DNA of 53,293 bases from Actinomycetes bacterium. GTDB taxonomy: Bacteria > Actinomycetota > Acidimicrobiia > Acidimicrobiales > Palsa-688. Numbering within the stretch: the stretch's first letter is position 1; the number at the start of each line of letters is the position of its first letter. The DNA lies in assembly GCA_021787365.1 (NCBI GenBank), contig JAJYMB010000139.1:1-53293 (forward strand). Reading direction: 5' to 3'. Shown here in pieces: positions 17,542-26,418 of the stretch. Position numbers and translations under genes: made by a program. Under the pieces are notes generated by a model. That model worked only from the letters and a program-made list of their open reading frames with translations. It was not told where the DNA came from and made no database searches.

Positions 17542-18819
17542 CTACTGGGCGCCGCCGCCAGCCTCGCCGCCGGCCTCGCCGCCAGCCTCGTCGCCAGCCC
17601 GGCCCCCGCCTCCCGCCAAGCGCTCGAGGGCGTCGGCCAGGCGCAGGGAGAGGACGTCGTAGGAAAGTTCTCGCTCGGCGCGCCGGCGCCCCGCCTCCCC
17701 CATCCGGCGGGCGAGCGCGGGCTCGGTCAGCACTTCCACGAGAGCATTGGCCACGCCCTCGGCCTCGGCTTCCCGGTGGTGGGACGACAGGAGCGCCGTG
17801 GGCTTTCGTGGCTTCACGACCACGCCGGTCTCGCCGTCGAGCACCGCCTCACTGGACCCGCCGCTATCCAGGGTTATGCACGGGACGCCCGAAGAAGCAG
17901 CTTCGACGAGGACCACACCGAAGCCTTCCTGTTCGAGGCCCCCCCAGCGCGAACGGCTGCACAGGGCGAAACAGTCGGCACAGGCGTAGAAATCGGGGAG
18001 CTCGGCGTCGGCCAGCTCGCCGAGCAACTTGACCGGGACCGTCGCGGCGCCTGCCAGGCGCTCGAGACGCCCGCGGTCGCGCCCGTCGCCGGCGATCGCC
18101 ACCGAGATGCCCGGCAGGCGCGCCGAAGCGCGCTCGGCGGCTTCGATCAAAGTGTCCATGCCCTTCCTGGGCACGAGCCGGCTCACGCTCACTGCCAGGG
18201 GACCACCCGCCGGCAACCCGAAGCGCGCCCGCGCCGCCAACCTCTCTATATGGGGGAGCGGCCGGAACCGCTCCGGGTCCACGCCCGGAGGGATCCGGAC
18301 GGTTGGAGGAAGGTCCCCTCCCTCGTCGTCGTCCCTGCCGTTGCCCTTGCGCCCGGCCCGCAATACCCTCCGGCCCTCCGACTCGGCGTACCCGCCGGCG
18401 GCGACCCATAGCGAGGCACCTCGGAGCGCCCGGGCCATCAGCTGCCGGCTGGCGGGAAGGCGGCCCGGGACGGTCACCTCGGCGCCGTGGAGCACCAAGG
18501 CGTAAGGGAGCCCCAGGTGGGGCCCGAGGAGCCCGAGGGGTAACGCCGGGTCGATCACGACTGCCTTGGCGCCAAAGGCCTGGGCCAGACGGCGGACCTT
18601 GCGGGCGAGGAGGGGGTGCGGGAGCAGCACCGGCTCCTTGGACCGTACGACCCTGAACTTCTGCTGGGCGTCCCACCACTCGCTGCCCTGGTAGGACGCG
18701 GTGAGCACGGTCACGTCGTCGAGGGGGAGCCTTCGCCACAGTTCCCACAGGTACGACTGGATGCCCCCCACCTTGGGCGGGAAGTCGTTGGTGAGAAGGA
18801 TGTGGCGGACCACTCGCAC
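17542..18819 (-). CDS. GT4-family glycosyltransferase (PimB/PimC-like)
   Basis: This GT-B fold retaining glycosyltransferase has 425 residues. The N-terminus HILLTNDFPPKVGGIQSYLWEL is typical of actinobacterial phosphatidylinositol mannosyltransferases. VSVSRLVPRKGMDTLIEAA starts the C-terminal domain, and the E-x7-E motif is in EGFGVVLVEAASSGVP. The donor and acceptor are unproven; a mannosyltransferase acting on a lipid is the likely default. The C-terminus ends in G-G-E-A repeats. Its last codons and stop contain 14 bases of the 19-bp repeat unit found at 1..247. Confidence 0.88.
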   Translation of the reverse strand: MRVVRHILLTNDFPPKVGGIQSYLWELWRRLPLDDVTVLTASYQGSEWWDAQQKFRVVRSKEPVLLPHPLLARKVRRLAQAFGAKAVVIDPALPLGLLGPHLGLPYALVLHGAEVTVPGRLPASRQLMARALRGASLWVAAGGYAESEGRRVLRAGRKGNGRDDDEGGDLPPTVRIPPGVDPERFRPLPHIERLAARARFGLPAGGPLAVSVSRLVPRKGMDTLIEAAERASARLPGISVAIAGDGRDRGRLERLAGAATVPVKLLGELADAELPDFYACADCFALCSRSRWGGLEQEGFGVVLVEAASSGVPCITLDSGGSSEAVLDGETGVVVKPRKPTALLSSHHREAEAEGVANALVEVLTEPALARRMGEAGRRRAERELSYDVLSLRLADALERLAGGGGRAGDEAGGEAGGEAGGGAQ

Positions 18820-18890
18820 TGTTCTAGCCGCCAGCCGCTTCAGCTGTCGGGCCGCCCTCGGCGCGCTGGCCGCACTATGTTCACAGGGCA

Positions 18891-19178
18891 GTGGTCACAG
18901 CGTTCGTCTTGATCGACGCCGCGCCAGCCAAGGTGGCCGGCCTGGCCGAGGAGGTGGCCGGCATCGAGGGTGTCGCCGAGTGTTACTCGGTAGCCGGGCA
19001 CGCCGACGTCGTGGCGGTCGTGCGAGTGCGCCGGCTCGAAGAGCTGGCAGAGGTCGTGACGGGCCGCCTGCACCGCCTCGAGGGGGTCGAGGACACAAGG
19101 ACCCTGGTGGCGTTCCGGTCCTACAGCAAGAGGGACCTCGAGGCGATGTGGGAGCTCGGCGCCGGCGAGCCGGCGTGA
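18891..19178 (+). CDS. Stand-alone Lrp/AsnC ligand-binding (RAM) domain protein
   Basis: The 95 residues match only the C-terminal sensor half of Lrp/AsnC regulators: VTAFVLIDAAPAKVAGLAEEVAGIEGVAECYSVAGHADVV with the usual beta-alpha-beta-beta-alpha-beta pattern and GHAD loop. No HTH is encoded, so it probably binds an amino acid and acts through a partner. The start is GTG 18891. It lies between divergent glycosyltransferase and convergent trpD genes. Confidence 0.85.
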   Translation: MVTAFVLIDAAPAKVAGLAEEVAGIEGVAECYSVAGHADVVAVVRVRRLEELAEVVTGRLHRLEGVEDTRTLVAFRSYSKRDLEAMWELGAGEPA

Positions 19179-19203
19179 ACCAGCGCTGACCAGGGCCTGG
19201 CGC

Positions 19204-20295
19204 CTACCGGCTGCTCCGCTCCTTCGCCGCCTCCTGCTGGGACAGGCGCGACAGAGCTTCCAGGCAGTGGAGCGCCTTCCCGCTGTCGAGCGACTCGACC
19301 GCTTGGACGAGGCCTTCCTCGAGGCCGCCGGCTGAGCCGGCCACCACCAAGGCGGCGCCGGCGTTGAGCACGACCACGTCACGGTGCGGGCCCGCCTCGC
19401 CCCGGAGCACGGCGAGCGCCGCCTCGGCGTTGTGCACCGGGTCGCTGCCGGCCAGTGCCTCCACGCTGGCGGGGCGCAGGCCGAGCTCGCCAGGTTCGAC
19501 GTACAACTCCTTCACTTGGCCGCCGCCCGGAGCGCCCGCCCACCACTCGACCACTCGCGACCGGGCCCCGGTGGAAAGCTCGTCGAGGCCGTCGTCGGCA
19601 TGGACGACCCAGGCCCGGGCGGCGCCGGCGGACGCGAGCACCTTGGCGAGCGTCCCGGCCACCCGCCCGTCGCCCACGCCGACCAGCTGATGAGGGGCCC
19701 GGCCCGGGTTGGCAAGGGGGCCGAGCAGGTTGAACGCTGTCGGAACACCGAGCTCGCCCCGAGTCGGGCCCACGTGGCGCATGGCTGGGTGGTAGCGGGG
19801 TGCGAAGCAGAACCCGATCCCGGCTTCCTCGATGCAGCGCGCCACCGAAGTTGGCGGGAGAGCGATCTCCACCCCGAGCGCCTCGAGCACGTCCGCCGAA
19901 CCAGTACGGGACGAAGCTGCCCGCCCGCCGTGCTTGCACACGGGCACGCCGGCGCCGGCCACCACGAAGGCCGCAATGGTGGAGATGTTGATCGTCCCTT
20001 TCCTGTCCCCCCCGGTCCCGCAGGTGTCCACGAGCCGGCTGGCAATTTCGGGCGCAAGGGGGACCGTCTCGGCCACCTCCAACATGGCCCCGAGCATGGC
20101 GGAGAGCTCCTCTACGGTCTCCCCCTTGCAGCGCAAGCCGAAGATAAACGCGGCCATCTGCGACGGGCTCGCCGCCCCTTCCAGGATCTCGCTCAAGGCA
20201 GCGCCGGCCTCTGCCGGCGAGAGGTCCTCGCGCGCGGCCAGCTTCGCGAGCACTCCCGGCCAACCGCCGACGCTTTCTAGGGGTACCTGGCTCAC
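19204..20295 (-). CDS. trpD: Anthranilate phosphoribosyltransferase
   Basis: The enzyme joins anthranilate to PRPP, the second step of tryptophan synthesis. The PRPP loop is DTCGTGGDRKGTINISTIAAF. PVCKHGGRAASSRTGSADVLEALG follows; the family usually has KHGNR, so the Asn is Gly here. GPLANPGRAPHQLVGV is canonical. The GTG at 20295 gives 363 residues; the open frame further upstream lacks conserved sequence. The gene is separated from trpE by 14 kb and is not fused to trpG. Confidence 0.93.
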   Translation of the reverse strand: MSQVPLESVGGWPGVLAKLAAREDLSPAEAGAALSEILEGAASPSQMAAFIFGLRCKGETVEELSAMLGAMLEVAETVPLAPEIASRLVDTCGTGGDRKGTINISTIAAFVVAGAGVPVCKHGGRAASSRTGSADVLEALGVEIALPPTSVARCIEEAGIGFCFAPRYHPAMRHVGPTRGELGVPTAFNLLGPLANPGRAPHQLVGVGDGRVAGTLAKVLASAGAARAWVVHADDGLDELSTGARSRVVEWWAGAPGGGQVKELYVEPGELGLRPASVEALAGSDPVHNAEAALAVLRGEAGPHRDVVVLNAGAALVVAGSAGGLEEGLVQAVESLDSGKALHCLEALSRLSQQEAAKERSSR

Positions 20296-20421
20296 GTCCC
20301 AACGGTAGCGAAGCCTGGAGGACGCTCCACCGCTCCCCGGCCAACGCTCGGGCGCCCGGCGCGCTGGCGCGGCTGTACGGGGCCTTGGGCTCTCGCTGGT
20401 AGCTGCTAACGTGCACGCGCT

Positions 20422-21894
20422 ATCGCGATCCTCGTCGTAGACATAGGCAGCAGCGGGGTCCGGGGCTGCGTCGTGCGCGCTGACGGCTCCATCACGGCCC
20501 GCCGCCAGCAACCCTTCACTCCTTTGCGCCCGTTCCCGGGGCTCGTCGAGGTCGACGCGGCCGCACTTGCCAAGGAGATCATCGACGTCGCCTGCTCCTG
20601 CCTGGCCGAGGCTGGCCCGGTCGAGGGCGTGGGCGTGACCAACCAGCGGGGCACGACGGTGCTCTGGGACGCCTCCACGGGAGAGCCGGTCGGGCCGGCG
20701 CTCAGCTGGCAGGACCTGCGCACAGCGGGCACGTGCCTGGCGCTACAGGGCGAGGGGCTCCGGCTCTCCCCGAGCGAGTCCGCCACCAAGCTCGCCTGGC
20801 TGCTCGACACCTACGACGCCGGCCGCAACCGCGACCTCCGCTTCGGGACGCTCGACACCTGGGCGACCTGGGTGCTCTCCGAAGGACAAGCCCACGTCAC
20901 GGACCCGGGCAACGCCGGCGTGAGCGGGCTGCTGCCGACCGAGGAGCTCCTCGCGGGGCGGGGCGACCTGGCCTGGGACCCCGCCAGGCTCGAGCGCTTC
21001 CGTGTGCCCGAGAACGCCATGCCGAAGATCGTGGCTTCATCGGAGCCGGTGGCGGTGGCCTCCGCCCTCCCGGGCCGCCCGCCGATCTCGGGGATCGCCG
21101 GCGACCAACAGGCGTCCCTCATTGGCCAGGGATGCGTCCACCCCGGCGAGGCCAAGGCCACCTTCGGCACGGGCGCCTTCTTGGACATGAACGTCGGTGG
21201 CAGCCCCCCGCCCTTCGGAGCTTCCGCCAAGAGCGGCGAGCACGGCTGCCTGCCCGTCATTGCCTGGGGACGCGGCGGGCACTTGACCTGGGGCGTGGAG
21301 GCGCTCATGCTTACGGCGGGCTCGGCGCTCGCATGGCTGGTCGACGACCTCGCCTTGATCTCCGACCCGGCCGAGTCGGCCCAGGTGGCAGCGGGCTGCG
21401 ACGACACCGGAGAAGTCTGGTTCGTGCCTGCCCTGATCGGCCTCGGCACCCCGGAGTGGGACCTGGGGGCGCGCTCGCTCCTCATCGGCATGAGCCCGGG
21501 CACTGGGCGGCCCGAGGTGGTGCGGGCCGTCCTCAGGGGCGTGGCCCATCGAGGCGCCGACCTGCTCGAAGCGGCAGAGGCCGACTCGGGCACGAGGGTG
21601 GCCCGGCTGAGGGCCGACGGGGGCATGACCGCCAACGAGGTGTTCGTGCAAGAACTGGCCGACGCCTGCCAGCGACCGGTGGAAATTTCGGCCGAGCTCG
21701 AGGCGACCTCGCTCGGTGCCGCCTTCCTGGCCGGCCTGTCGGTCGGGACCTGGTCCAACGAGGACGAAGTGGCCGGGCTCGCGGCACCTCGCCTCGTCGT
21801 GGAACCGAGCGGGGCGGGCCGGCGGGAACGCTGGAAAGAGGCCGTCGCGCGTTCGCTACGGTGGCTGCCCGAGCTCTCCGAGCTCCGGTTCTGA
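20422..21894 (+). CDS. FGGY-family carbohydrate kinase, glycerol kinase-like; start codon anomalous
   Basis: The kinase would phosphorylate glycerol or a related polyol with ATP. GVGVTNQRGTTVLWD, SGIAGDQQASLIGQGC, ATFGTGAFLDMNVG and LRADGGMTANEVFVQELAD are glycerol kinase-like, and the length (about 490) fits. The N-terminal phosphate loop AILVVDIGSSGVRGCVV is encoded in frame from 20422, but no ATG, GTG or TTG precedes it before an in-frame TAA at 20407..20409. The first standard start, GTG 20473, would remove this loop. An ATC start (20422 or 20428) or a frameshift from the GTG at 20411 are the options. The start shown is therefore only a boundary. Confidence 0.8.
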   Translation: MAILVVDIGSSGVRGCVVRADGSITARRQQPFTPLRPFPGLVEVDAAALAKEIIDVACSCLAEAGPVEGVGVTNQRGTTVLWDASTGEPVGPALSWQDLRTAGTCLALQGEGLRLSPSESATKLAWLLDTYDAGRNRDLRFGTLDTWATWVLSEGQAHVTDPGNAGVSGLLPTEELLAGRGDLAWDPARLERFRVPENAMPKIVASSEPVAVASALPGRPPISGIAGDQQASLIGQGCVHPGEAKATFGTGAFLDMNVGGSPPPFGASAKSGEHGCLPVIAWGRGGHLTWGVEALMLTAGSALAWLVDDLALISDPAESAQVAAGCDDTGEVWFVPALIGLGTPEWDLGARSLLIGMSPGTGRPEVVRAVLRGVAHRGADLLEAAEADSGTRVARLRADGGMTANEVFVQELADACQRPVEISAELEATSLGAAFLAGLSVGTWSNEDEVAGLAAPRLVVEPSGAGRRERWKEAVARSLRWLPELSELRF

Positions 21895-22031
21895 TAACGC
21901 CCCCCGACGCCCGGACCGACCCTGCGAACGCCGGTATGGCGCCGCCTGAGGCCCCTGGCCGCACGAGCACCGCCGCTATGCCCCGACGCCCCGGTGGGCC
22001 AACCCCGGCCGAATTGCCCGTTTTGTACCAG

Positions 22032-22078
22032 TGGCCGTTGCGTCATAAACCACCCATTTGGGCCATTGGCAACGGCCA
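22032..22078. promoter_or_regulatory. 10-bp inverted repeat upstream of the secreted repeat protein
   Basis: TGGCCGTTGC (22032..22041) and GCAACGGCCA (22069..22078) form a perfect inverted repeat with a 27-base spacer. The right arm overlaps the putative -35. It could be an operator or an RNA hairpin; which is not known. Confidence 0.45.
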
Positions 22079-22095
22079 GTTATTGCCGTTAAAGT
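22066..22095 (+). promoter_or_regulatory. Candidate promoter for the secreted repeat protein
   Basis: TTGGCA (22066..22071) and TAAAGT (22090..22095) are separated by 18 bases. The ATG at 22106 lies about 10 bases after the -10, so the transcript would be leaderless or nearly so. Inference from consensus only. Confidence 0.4.
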
Positions 22096-22105
22096 CGTTG
22101 TGGCT

Positions 22106-24382
22106 ATGTGGAGTTTACGCGCCCGGCTGGGGCGCGGCTGGCCGCCGACCGCGCAATGCCGAAGGTTTCGGGCAGCGGGGCAGGCCGAAAGCAGCTCGCT
22201 AAATTCTGGCGTCAGACTTCCGAAGTTCGGCCGTACTCATCGGAAGCTCTCGCTCGCGGCCGGCGTGGCGCTTCTCGCTACGGCCCTTTTGGTCACATTT
22301 GGCGCGCCTTCGGTCCCCGCCGTCTCGGCACAATCCCTCACTGCTCCAACTTCGACAACGGCCAGCACTAATGGAAGCGCGTCCGAAAGCACGCCGGCGA
22401 CGACCACTGCGGTGTGGGCCGGGCCGGCGGCGACGACCACGACCCCGTGGGCCGGTGCGGCGGTTACGACTTCGGCCGTCGCGGCTACGACGACGGCCGG
22501 GCCGGCAGCGACGACCACGGTGCCCGCTGCTACGACCACGGTGCCCGCTGCTACGACCACGGTGCCCGCTGCTACGACCACGGTGCCGGGCGAGACGACG
22601 CTCCCGGGCCAGCCCACCACGACGACTAGCGCACCGGCCGGTGCCGGCCCTTCGACCGCCACGCCCGGCTACTGGGTCACCACCAACGCCGGCTCGGTCG
22701 CGTCCTTCGGGGGCGTGGCCTACCGGGGTTCGCTCGGGAAGATCCTCCACCAGCCGATCGTCGGGGTGGCGGCCGCAGCAGGGGGGAAGGGCTACTGGCT
22801 GGCCGACGCCAACGGGGCCGTCTACCCGATCGGCACCGCCCCGAGCCTCGGCTCGCTGCCGGCCGGCGCTTTGGGTACTGCGGGGCGGGTCGTGGGGATT
22901 GCCGCCACGCCAGACGGCCAGGGCTACTGGCTCGCCACCTCGGCCGGCGCGGTCTACGGGTTCGGGGATGCTACATATCACGGCTCGGCCGCGCAGGTGC
23001 AGCTCACCTCGCCGGTGGTGGGGATCGCAGCTACCGCGGACGGCAGAGGGTACTGGCTCGTCTCGGCAGACGGCGGGGTGTTCGCTTTTGGCGACGCCCA
23101 CTACCGCGGCTCGCTCGCCCCCGCCAGCCACGTCGCCCCCGTAGTCGGCCTCGCACCCACGACGGACGGCCAGGGCTACTGGCTCGCCACCTCGGCCGGC
23201 TTGGTGTACGGCTTCGGCGACGCCGGGGACTTCTCGCCGGCGGCAGATCTGTCTTCACCCGTCGTGGCCATCGCGGCCGCCCCTTCGGGCCAGGGTTACT
23301 GGCTCCTCGCCTCTGACGGCACCGTGGTGAGCGCCGGCAGCGCGCCCAACCGAGGTGGCGGGCAGGGCACGCTCCCCTACCGGCAAAAGGCAGTGGCGAT
23401 GGCCGTTGGCGCCGGCAGTGGCAGCGGGGTAGAAAGCGCCGGGGCGTTCGGGCAGGGCTCGCCCTCGAAGCTGGTCGCCCCGCCTTCCACGACGGTCCCC
23501 GCGAGCACCACGACGACGGTGCCGACCACTACGACCACCACCCAGGCGACAACCACGACCACGAGCACCACGACGACGAGCACGACGACGACGAGCACGA
23601 CAACGACCACGACGACGACAAGGACCACGACGCGGACGACCACGCCATCGCCGGAGCGGAAGGCCAAACCGAAGCCAAAAACAAAACCGCGGGCCAAAAA
23701 GCCGGTAACCGCGACGACCGCGCCGAAGCGCCTCGTCGGCCCCGCGGCATACCCCGCGGGGGCCAGGGGCTACGACATTTCGTGGCCGCAATGCGGCGGC
23801 CCGCTGCCGCCAAAAGCCAAAGTGGCGGTCGTCGGGGTCAACGGCGGGTGGGCGTTCACGGGAAACCCTTGCTTCAGCCGTGAAGCGCGCTGGGCAGGAG
23901 ACAATTTGACGACCTATATCAACCTCAACTCACCGCGTGGTCCCAAGGCCGCCGACTGGCAGAGGGGGCCGGCTGGCAAGTGCGCGCGGGGCAACCTCTA
24001 CTGCGAGTCCTACAACTACGGGTACAACACGGCCCGGTTCTCGGTGCGTTCGTCCCGGGCGCACAGGGCCACGAGCAAGACCTGGTGGCTCGACGTGGAA
24101 ACCGGCCCCAACTGGCTGGCTTCTCAGCGCGACAACGCCCGCTTGATCGCGGGCGCCATCGCCGCCCTGCGCTCGATGCACCTCCGGGTGGCCATTTATT
24201 CGACGACCTATATGTGGGACATCATCACCGGCGGGTACGTACCGGGCACGAGCGCCTGGTACCCGACGGGCGTCGCCACACCGCATCCCTACCGGTGGTG
24301 TTCGGCGACCAGTTTCGCCGGCGGGCCGGTCAGCCTCGTCCAGCTGGCCGCTGGCCGGTACGACGGCGACTACTCCTGCTGA
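22106..24382 (+). CDS. Exported protein with GYWL repeats and C-terminal glycoside hydrolase 25-like domain
   Basis: A hydrophobic signal segment (LSLAAGVALLATALLVTF) precedes an Ala-x-Ala-like cleavage area (AVSAQS). Next come a Thr/Ala-rich linker with A-T-T-T-V-P-A repeats, about five or six blade-like repeats (G-K/Q-G-Y-W-L ... V-Y/F-x-F-G-D-A), a second Thr-rich mucin-like linker, and a basic stretch. The C-terminal domain (about residues 545-758) begins GYDISWPQCGGPLP and includes WWLDVETGPNW and LRVAIYSTTYMWDII, a pattern of GH25-like or DUF1906-like barrels that act on cell-wall glycans. Catalytic activity is not proven. The ATG at 22106 is preferred over a TTG at 22058. The gene is alone on its transcript except for the lipoprotein downstream. 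Confidence 0.8.
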   Translation: MWSLRARLGRGWPPTAQCRRFRAAGQAESSSLNSGVRLPKFGRTHRKLSLAAGVALLATALLVTFGAPSVPAVSAQSLTAPTSTTASTNGSASESTPATTTAVWAGPAATTTTPWAGAAVTTSAVAATTTAGPAATTTVPAATTTVPAATTTVPAATTTVPGETTLPGQPTTTTSAPAGAGPSTATPGYWVTTNAGSVASFGGVAYRGSLGKILHQPIVGVAAAAGGKGYWLADANGAVYPIGTAPSLGSLPAGALGTAGRVVGIAATPDGQGYWLATSAGAVYGFGDATYHGSAAQVQLTSPVVGIAATADGRGYWLVSADGGVFAFGDAHYRGSLAPASHVAPVVGLAPTTDGQGYWLATSAGLVYGFGDAGDFSPAADLSSPVVAIAAAPSGQGYWLLASDGTVVSAGSAPNRGGGQGTLPYRQKAVAMAVGAGSGSGVESAGAFGQGSPSKLVAPPSTTVPASTTTTVPTTTTTTQATTTTTSTTTTSTTTTSTTTTTTTTRTTTRTTTPSPERKAKPKPKTKPRAKKPVTATTAPKRLVGPAAYPAGARGYDISWPQCGGPLPPKAKVAVVGVNGGWAFTGNPCFSREARWAGDNLTTYINLNSPRGPKAADWQRGPAGKCARGNLYCESYNYGYNTARFSVRSSRAHRATSKTWWLDVETGPNWLASQRDNARLIAGAIAALRSMHLRVAIYSTTYMWDIITGGYVPGTSAWYPTGVATPHPYRWCSATSFAGGPVSLVQLAAGRYDGDYSC
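22503..22590 (+). repeat. 21-bp coding minisatellite in the Thr-rich linker
   Basis: About four near-identical copies of a 21-base unit containing ACGACCACGGTGCCCGCTGC encode A-T-T-T-V-P-A. The repeat is in frame, so slippage would change linker length without breaking the protein. A second, less regular ACGACGAGC-type Thr tract occurs at about 23500..23645. Confidence 0.8.
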
Positions 24383-24452
24383 CCCCGACGGGGCCTCCAC
24401 CACTCGCGTGCGGCTGCTACTGGTAGAGCGACCGGCCTGGTCTAATGGGCGC

Positions 24453-25436
24453 GTGAGTCGCCGGCATGTCCCCCCGGCAGTTGTCTCGGCCGCGACCGTG
24501 GCTTTCCTGGCAGCCGGCCTGTCCGGCTGCGGGGGCGGCCGCCACTCGCCCGAGGCGGTCACCCCCACCTCCCCCGCGCCTCGTGCCACCACGACGCCGG
24601 CCACGGCGGTGCCCGCAACGCCGGCCGCTACCACCACGACACGGGTGGTCACGACGACGACCTCGACCACGACCCCGACCACGACCTCGAGCACGAGCAC
24701 GACCTCGAGCACGACCACCACGGCCGCCAGCACGACCACGACCTCGAGCACGAGCACTACGACGGCCCCCTCGCGCTTCCCGCCGATAGTCAACCAGGCC
24801 ATGGAGGCGCTCCAGCCGCCACCTTCGGGCATGGAAGCACCCGCCACGCTGCCCGCCACCACGGCTGGCGCTATTTCCGCAGAAGCCAACAAGAGCCTGG
24901 ACGGGAGCTACTCGGTGACGCTCATCGCCACCCCCAAACCCGAACCGGTCAACAGCCCCGACCTCGGGCCGGCGGCCGCCAACCCGTCTTCGGACCTCGG
25001 CACCTTCTCGACCACCCCGGTCGACTCCACCAAGGCTGCTGCTTCGTACCTCGGGTCGGCGCTCACGGGTTGCGCCGGCCCGCAAAAACCTCTGAGCCTC
25101 CCAGGCACGGCCGCCACGACCTGCAGCACCGCCCAGGGGCCGGCCGTGGGCTGGAACACCGGGACGTGGAAAGTACAGGTCCTCGACCAGGGCGGTACGG
25201 CTACGCCTACCCCTCAGGCCGCGAAGCTCGCCTCATGGTTGGCTGGCCACAGCCTCCCGCAAGCCACCCAGGGCGTCGTCACGGTGACGGTGCCGGGGGG
25301 GCCCCAGGCGGGGACGGCGGTGACATCGGCCGTGATCTGGTACGCAGGGCACGACGTCTACCAGGTGAGCGCCCCGGGCCGCGAGCTCGCGGCCCTGGAC
25401 CTCGCCGCTGCCATGGAGCACTGGCCCGGCGGATGA
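24453..25436 (+). CDS. Predicted lipoprotein with Thr-rich linker, function unknown
   Basis: The N-terminus has a lipoprotein signal: hydrophobic AAVVSAATVAFLAAGLSGC-type region with the lipobox L-S-G-C near residue 25. It is followed by a Gly/Arg segment and a long Thr/Ser tract much like the one in the upstream exported protein. The C-terminal 200 residues are a globular domain with SYSVTLIATPKPEPV, ALTGCAGPQKPLSLPGTAATTC (a possible disulfide) and VWYAGHDVYQVSA-like strands. No family is recognised. The GTG at 24453 is preferred because it starts just before the signal peptide. It is convergent with the CtaG-like gene, 3 bases apart. Confidence 0.7.
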   Translation: MSRRHVPPAVVSAATVAFLAAGLSGCGGGRHSPEAVTPTSPAPRATTTPATAVPATPAATTTTRVVTTTTSTTTPTTTSSTSTTSSTTTTAASTTTTSSTSTTTAPSRFPPIVNQAMEALQPPPSGMEAPATLPATTAGAISAEANKSLDGSYSVTLIATPKPEPVNSPDLGPAAANPSSDLGTFSTTPVDSTKAAASYLGSALTGCAGPQKPLSLPGTAATTCSTAQGPAVGWNTGTWKVQVLDQGGTATPTPQAAKLASWLAGHSLPQATQGVVTVTVPGGPQAGTAVTSAVIWYAGHDVYQVSAPGRELAALDLAAAMEHWPGG

Positions 25437-25439
25437 GCG

Positions 25440-26405
25440 CTAGCCGGGAGCCAGGCGGCCAGGAGCAGGCTCTCCGCCGCTAGTGCCGCCTTCGCCGGCG
25501 CTACCGCCCTCCTCGGCGGGCAGGGCCATCGACCGAGCCACGGCCAGGGCGGCATCGAGCTGGCGATCGCCCTGTTCGGCCCGCCGTTGCTCCTCGCGGG
25601 CCCACTCCACGAACAGGTAGGTGGCCATGGCCACTACGAAAAGCACACCGAGGCCCCAAAAGACGTTGCCGCCCTGGTGGGTGTCGACGAGCGTGTTGCC
25701 GGCCGGGTAGAGCGGGGACGTGGCCGCCGCGATGCCCACCCCGAGGAACCCTACGAAGGGTATGGAGCCGAACACGAGCGCGAACCGCCACCCGAACCCG
25801 AGCACCCGCGGGAGGGCGTCGCGCCCCACCACGGCCCACCACAAGAGGCTGCTCACCACCAAGATCTGCACTTGCGCATAGGCGAGCAGCAACGGGTGGC
25901 GCTCCGAGGCGGCGTAGACGGGTGTGAGGAGGTACACGTACAAGGTGGCGACGGCCGCCACGAAGCCCACGATTGGGTGCGACAACACCCTGGCAAGACG
26001 GCTGTGTAGGGAGTGGAGCAAGGCGCGCTCGATGCCGCCCCGGCTCGTCAGTAGCGCCAGGCGGACCGGGGTGCCGGCGGCCAGTAGTGGCGGGGCGACG
26101 TAGAACAATAGGAGCAGTTGCACGGCGTGGGTGGTGAAGTTGTCCTCTTGGTAGTGGGCAATGCCCCCGTCGAAGACGTACGCCACGATGAGCACGCCGA
26201 CCACGAACGAGGCACTCGTGTACGGCGACCACTTCCTGGCCTGGCTGCCTTCCCCGCCGGGCCGCACCCGCCCCAGGCGGCGGACGGCACCCGCGTACCA
26301 CACGAGCGCCGCAAGTGACGCACCGAGCACGAGAAGGCCAACCCAGGTCGCTTGCCAGTGGAACAGCAACACGACCGCCTTTGGGTCCGGGGACTTGACG
26401 GGCAT
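25440..26405 (-). CDS. ctaG: Cytochrome c oxidase assembly factor CtaG (caa3 type)
   Basis: This is a polytopic membrane protein with about seven helices. FDGGIAHYQEDNFTTHAVQLLLLFYVAPPLLAAGTP is the hallmark region of the caa3_CtaG family, which assists copper delivery to heme-copper oxidases. SRLARVLSHPIVGFVAAV and LYPAGNTLVDTHQGGNVFWGLG are also family-like. The C-terminal 55 residues are cytoplasmic and Gly/Glu-rich. It heads toward no oxidase genes here; the genes upstream encode other membrane proteins, 13 bases away. Confidence 0.85.
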   Translation of the reverse strand: MPVKSPDPKAVVLLFHWQATWVGLLVLGASLAALVWYAGAVRRLGRVRPGGEGSQARKWSPYTSASFVVGVLIVAYVFDGGIAHYQEDNFTTHAVQLLLLFYVAPPLLAAGTPVRLALLTSRGGIERALLHSLHSRLARVLSHPIVGFVAAVATLYVYLLTPVYAASERHPLLLAYAQVQILVVSSLLWWAVVGRDALPRVLGFGWRFALVFGSIPFVGFLGVGIAAATSPLYPAGNTLVDTHQGGNVFWGLGVLFVVAMATYLFVEWAREEQRRAEQGDRQLDAALAVARSMALPAEEGGSAGEGGTSGGEPAPGRLAPG

Positions 26406-26418
26406 CGCTCCAGGAAGG

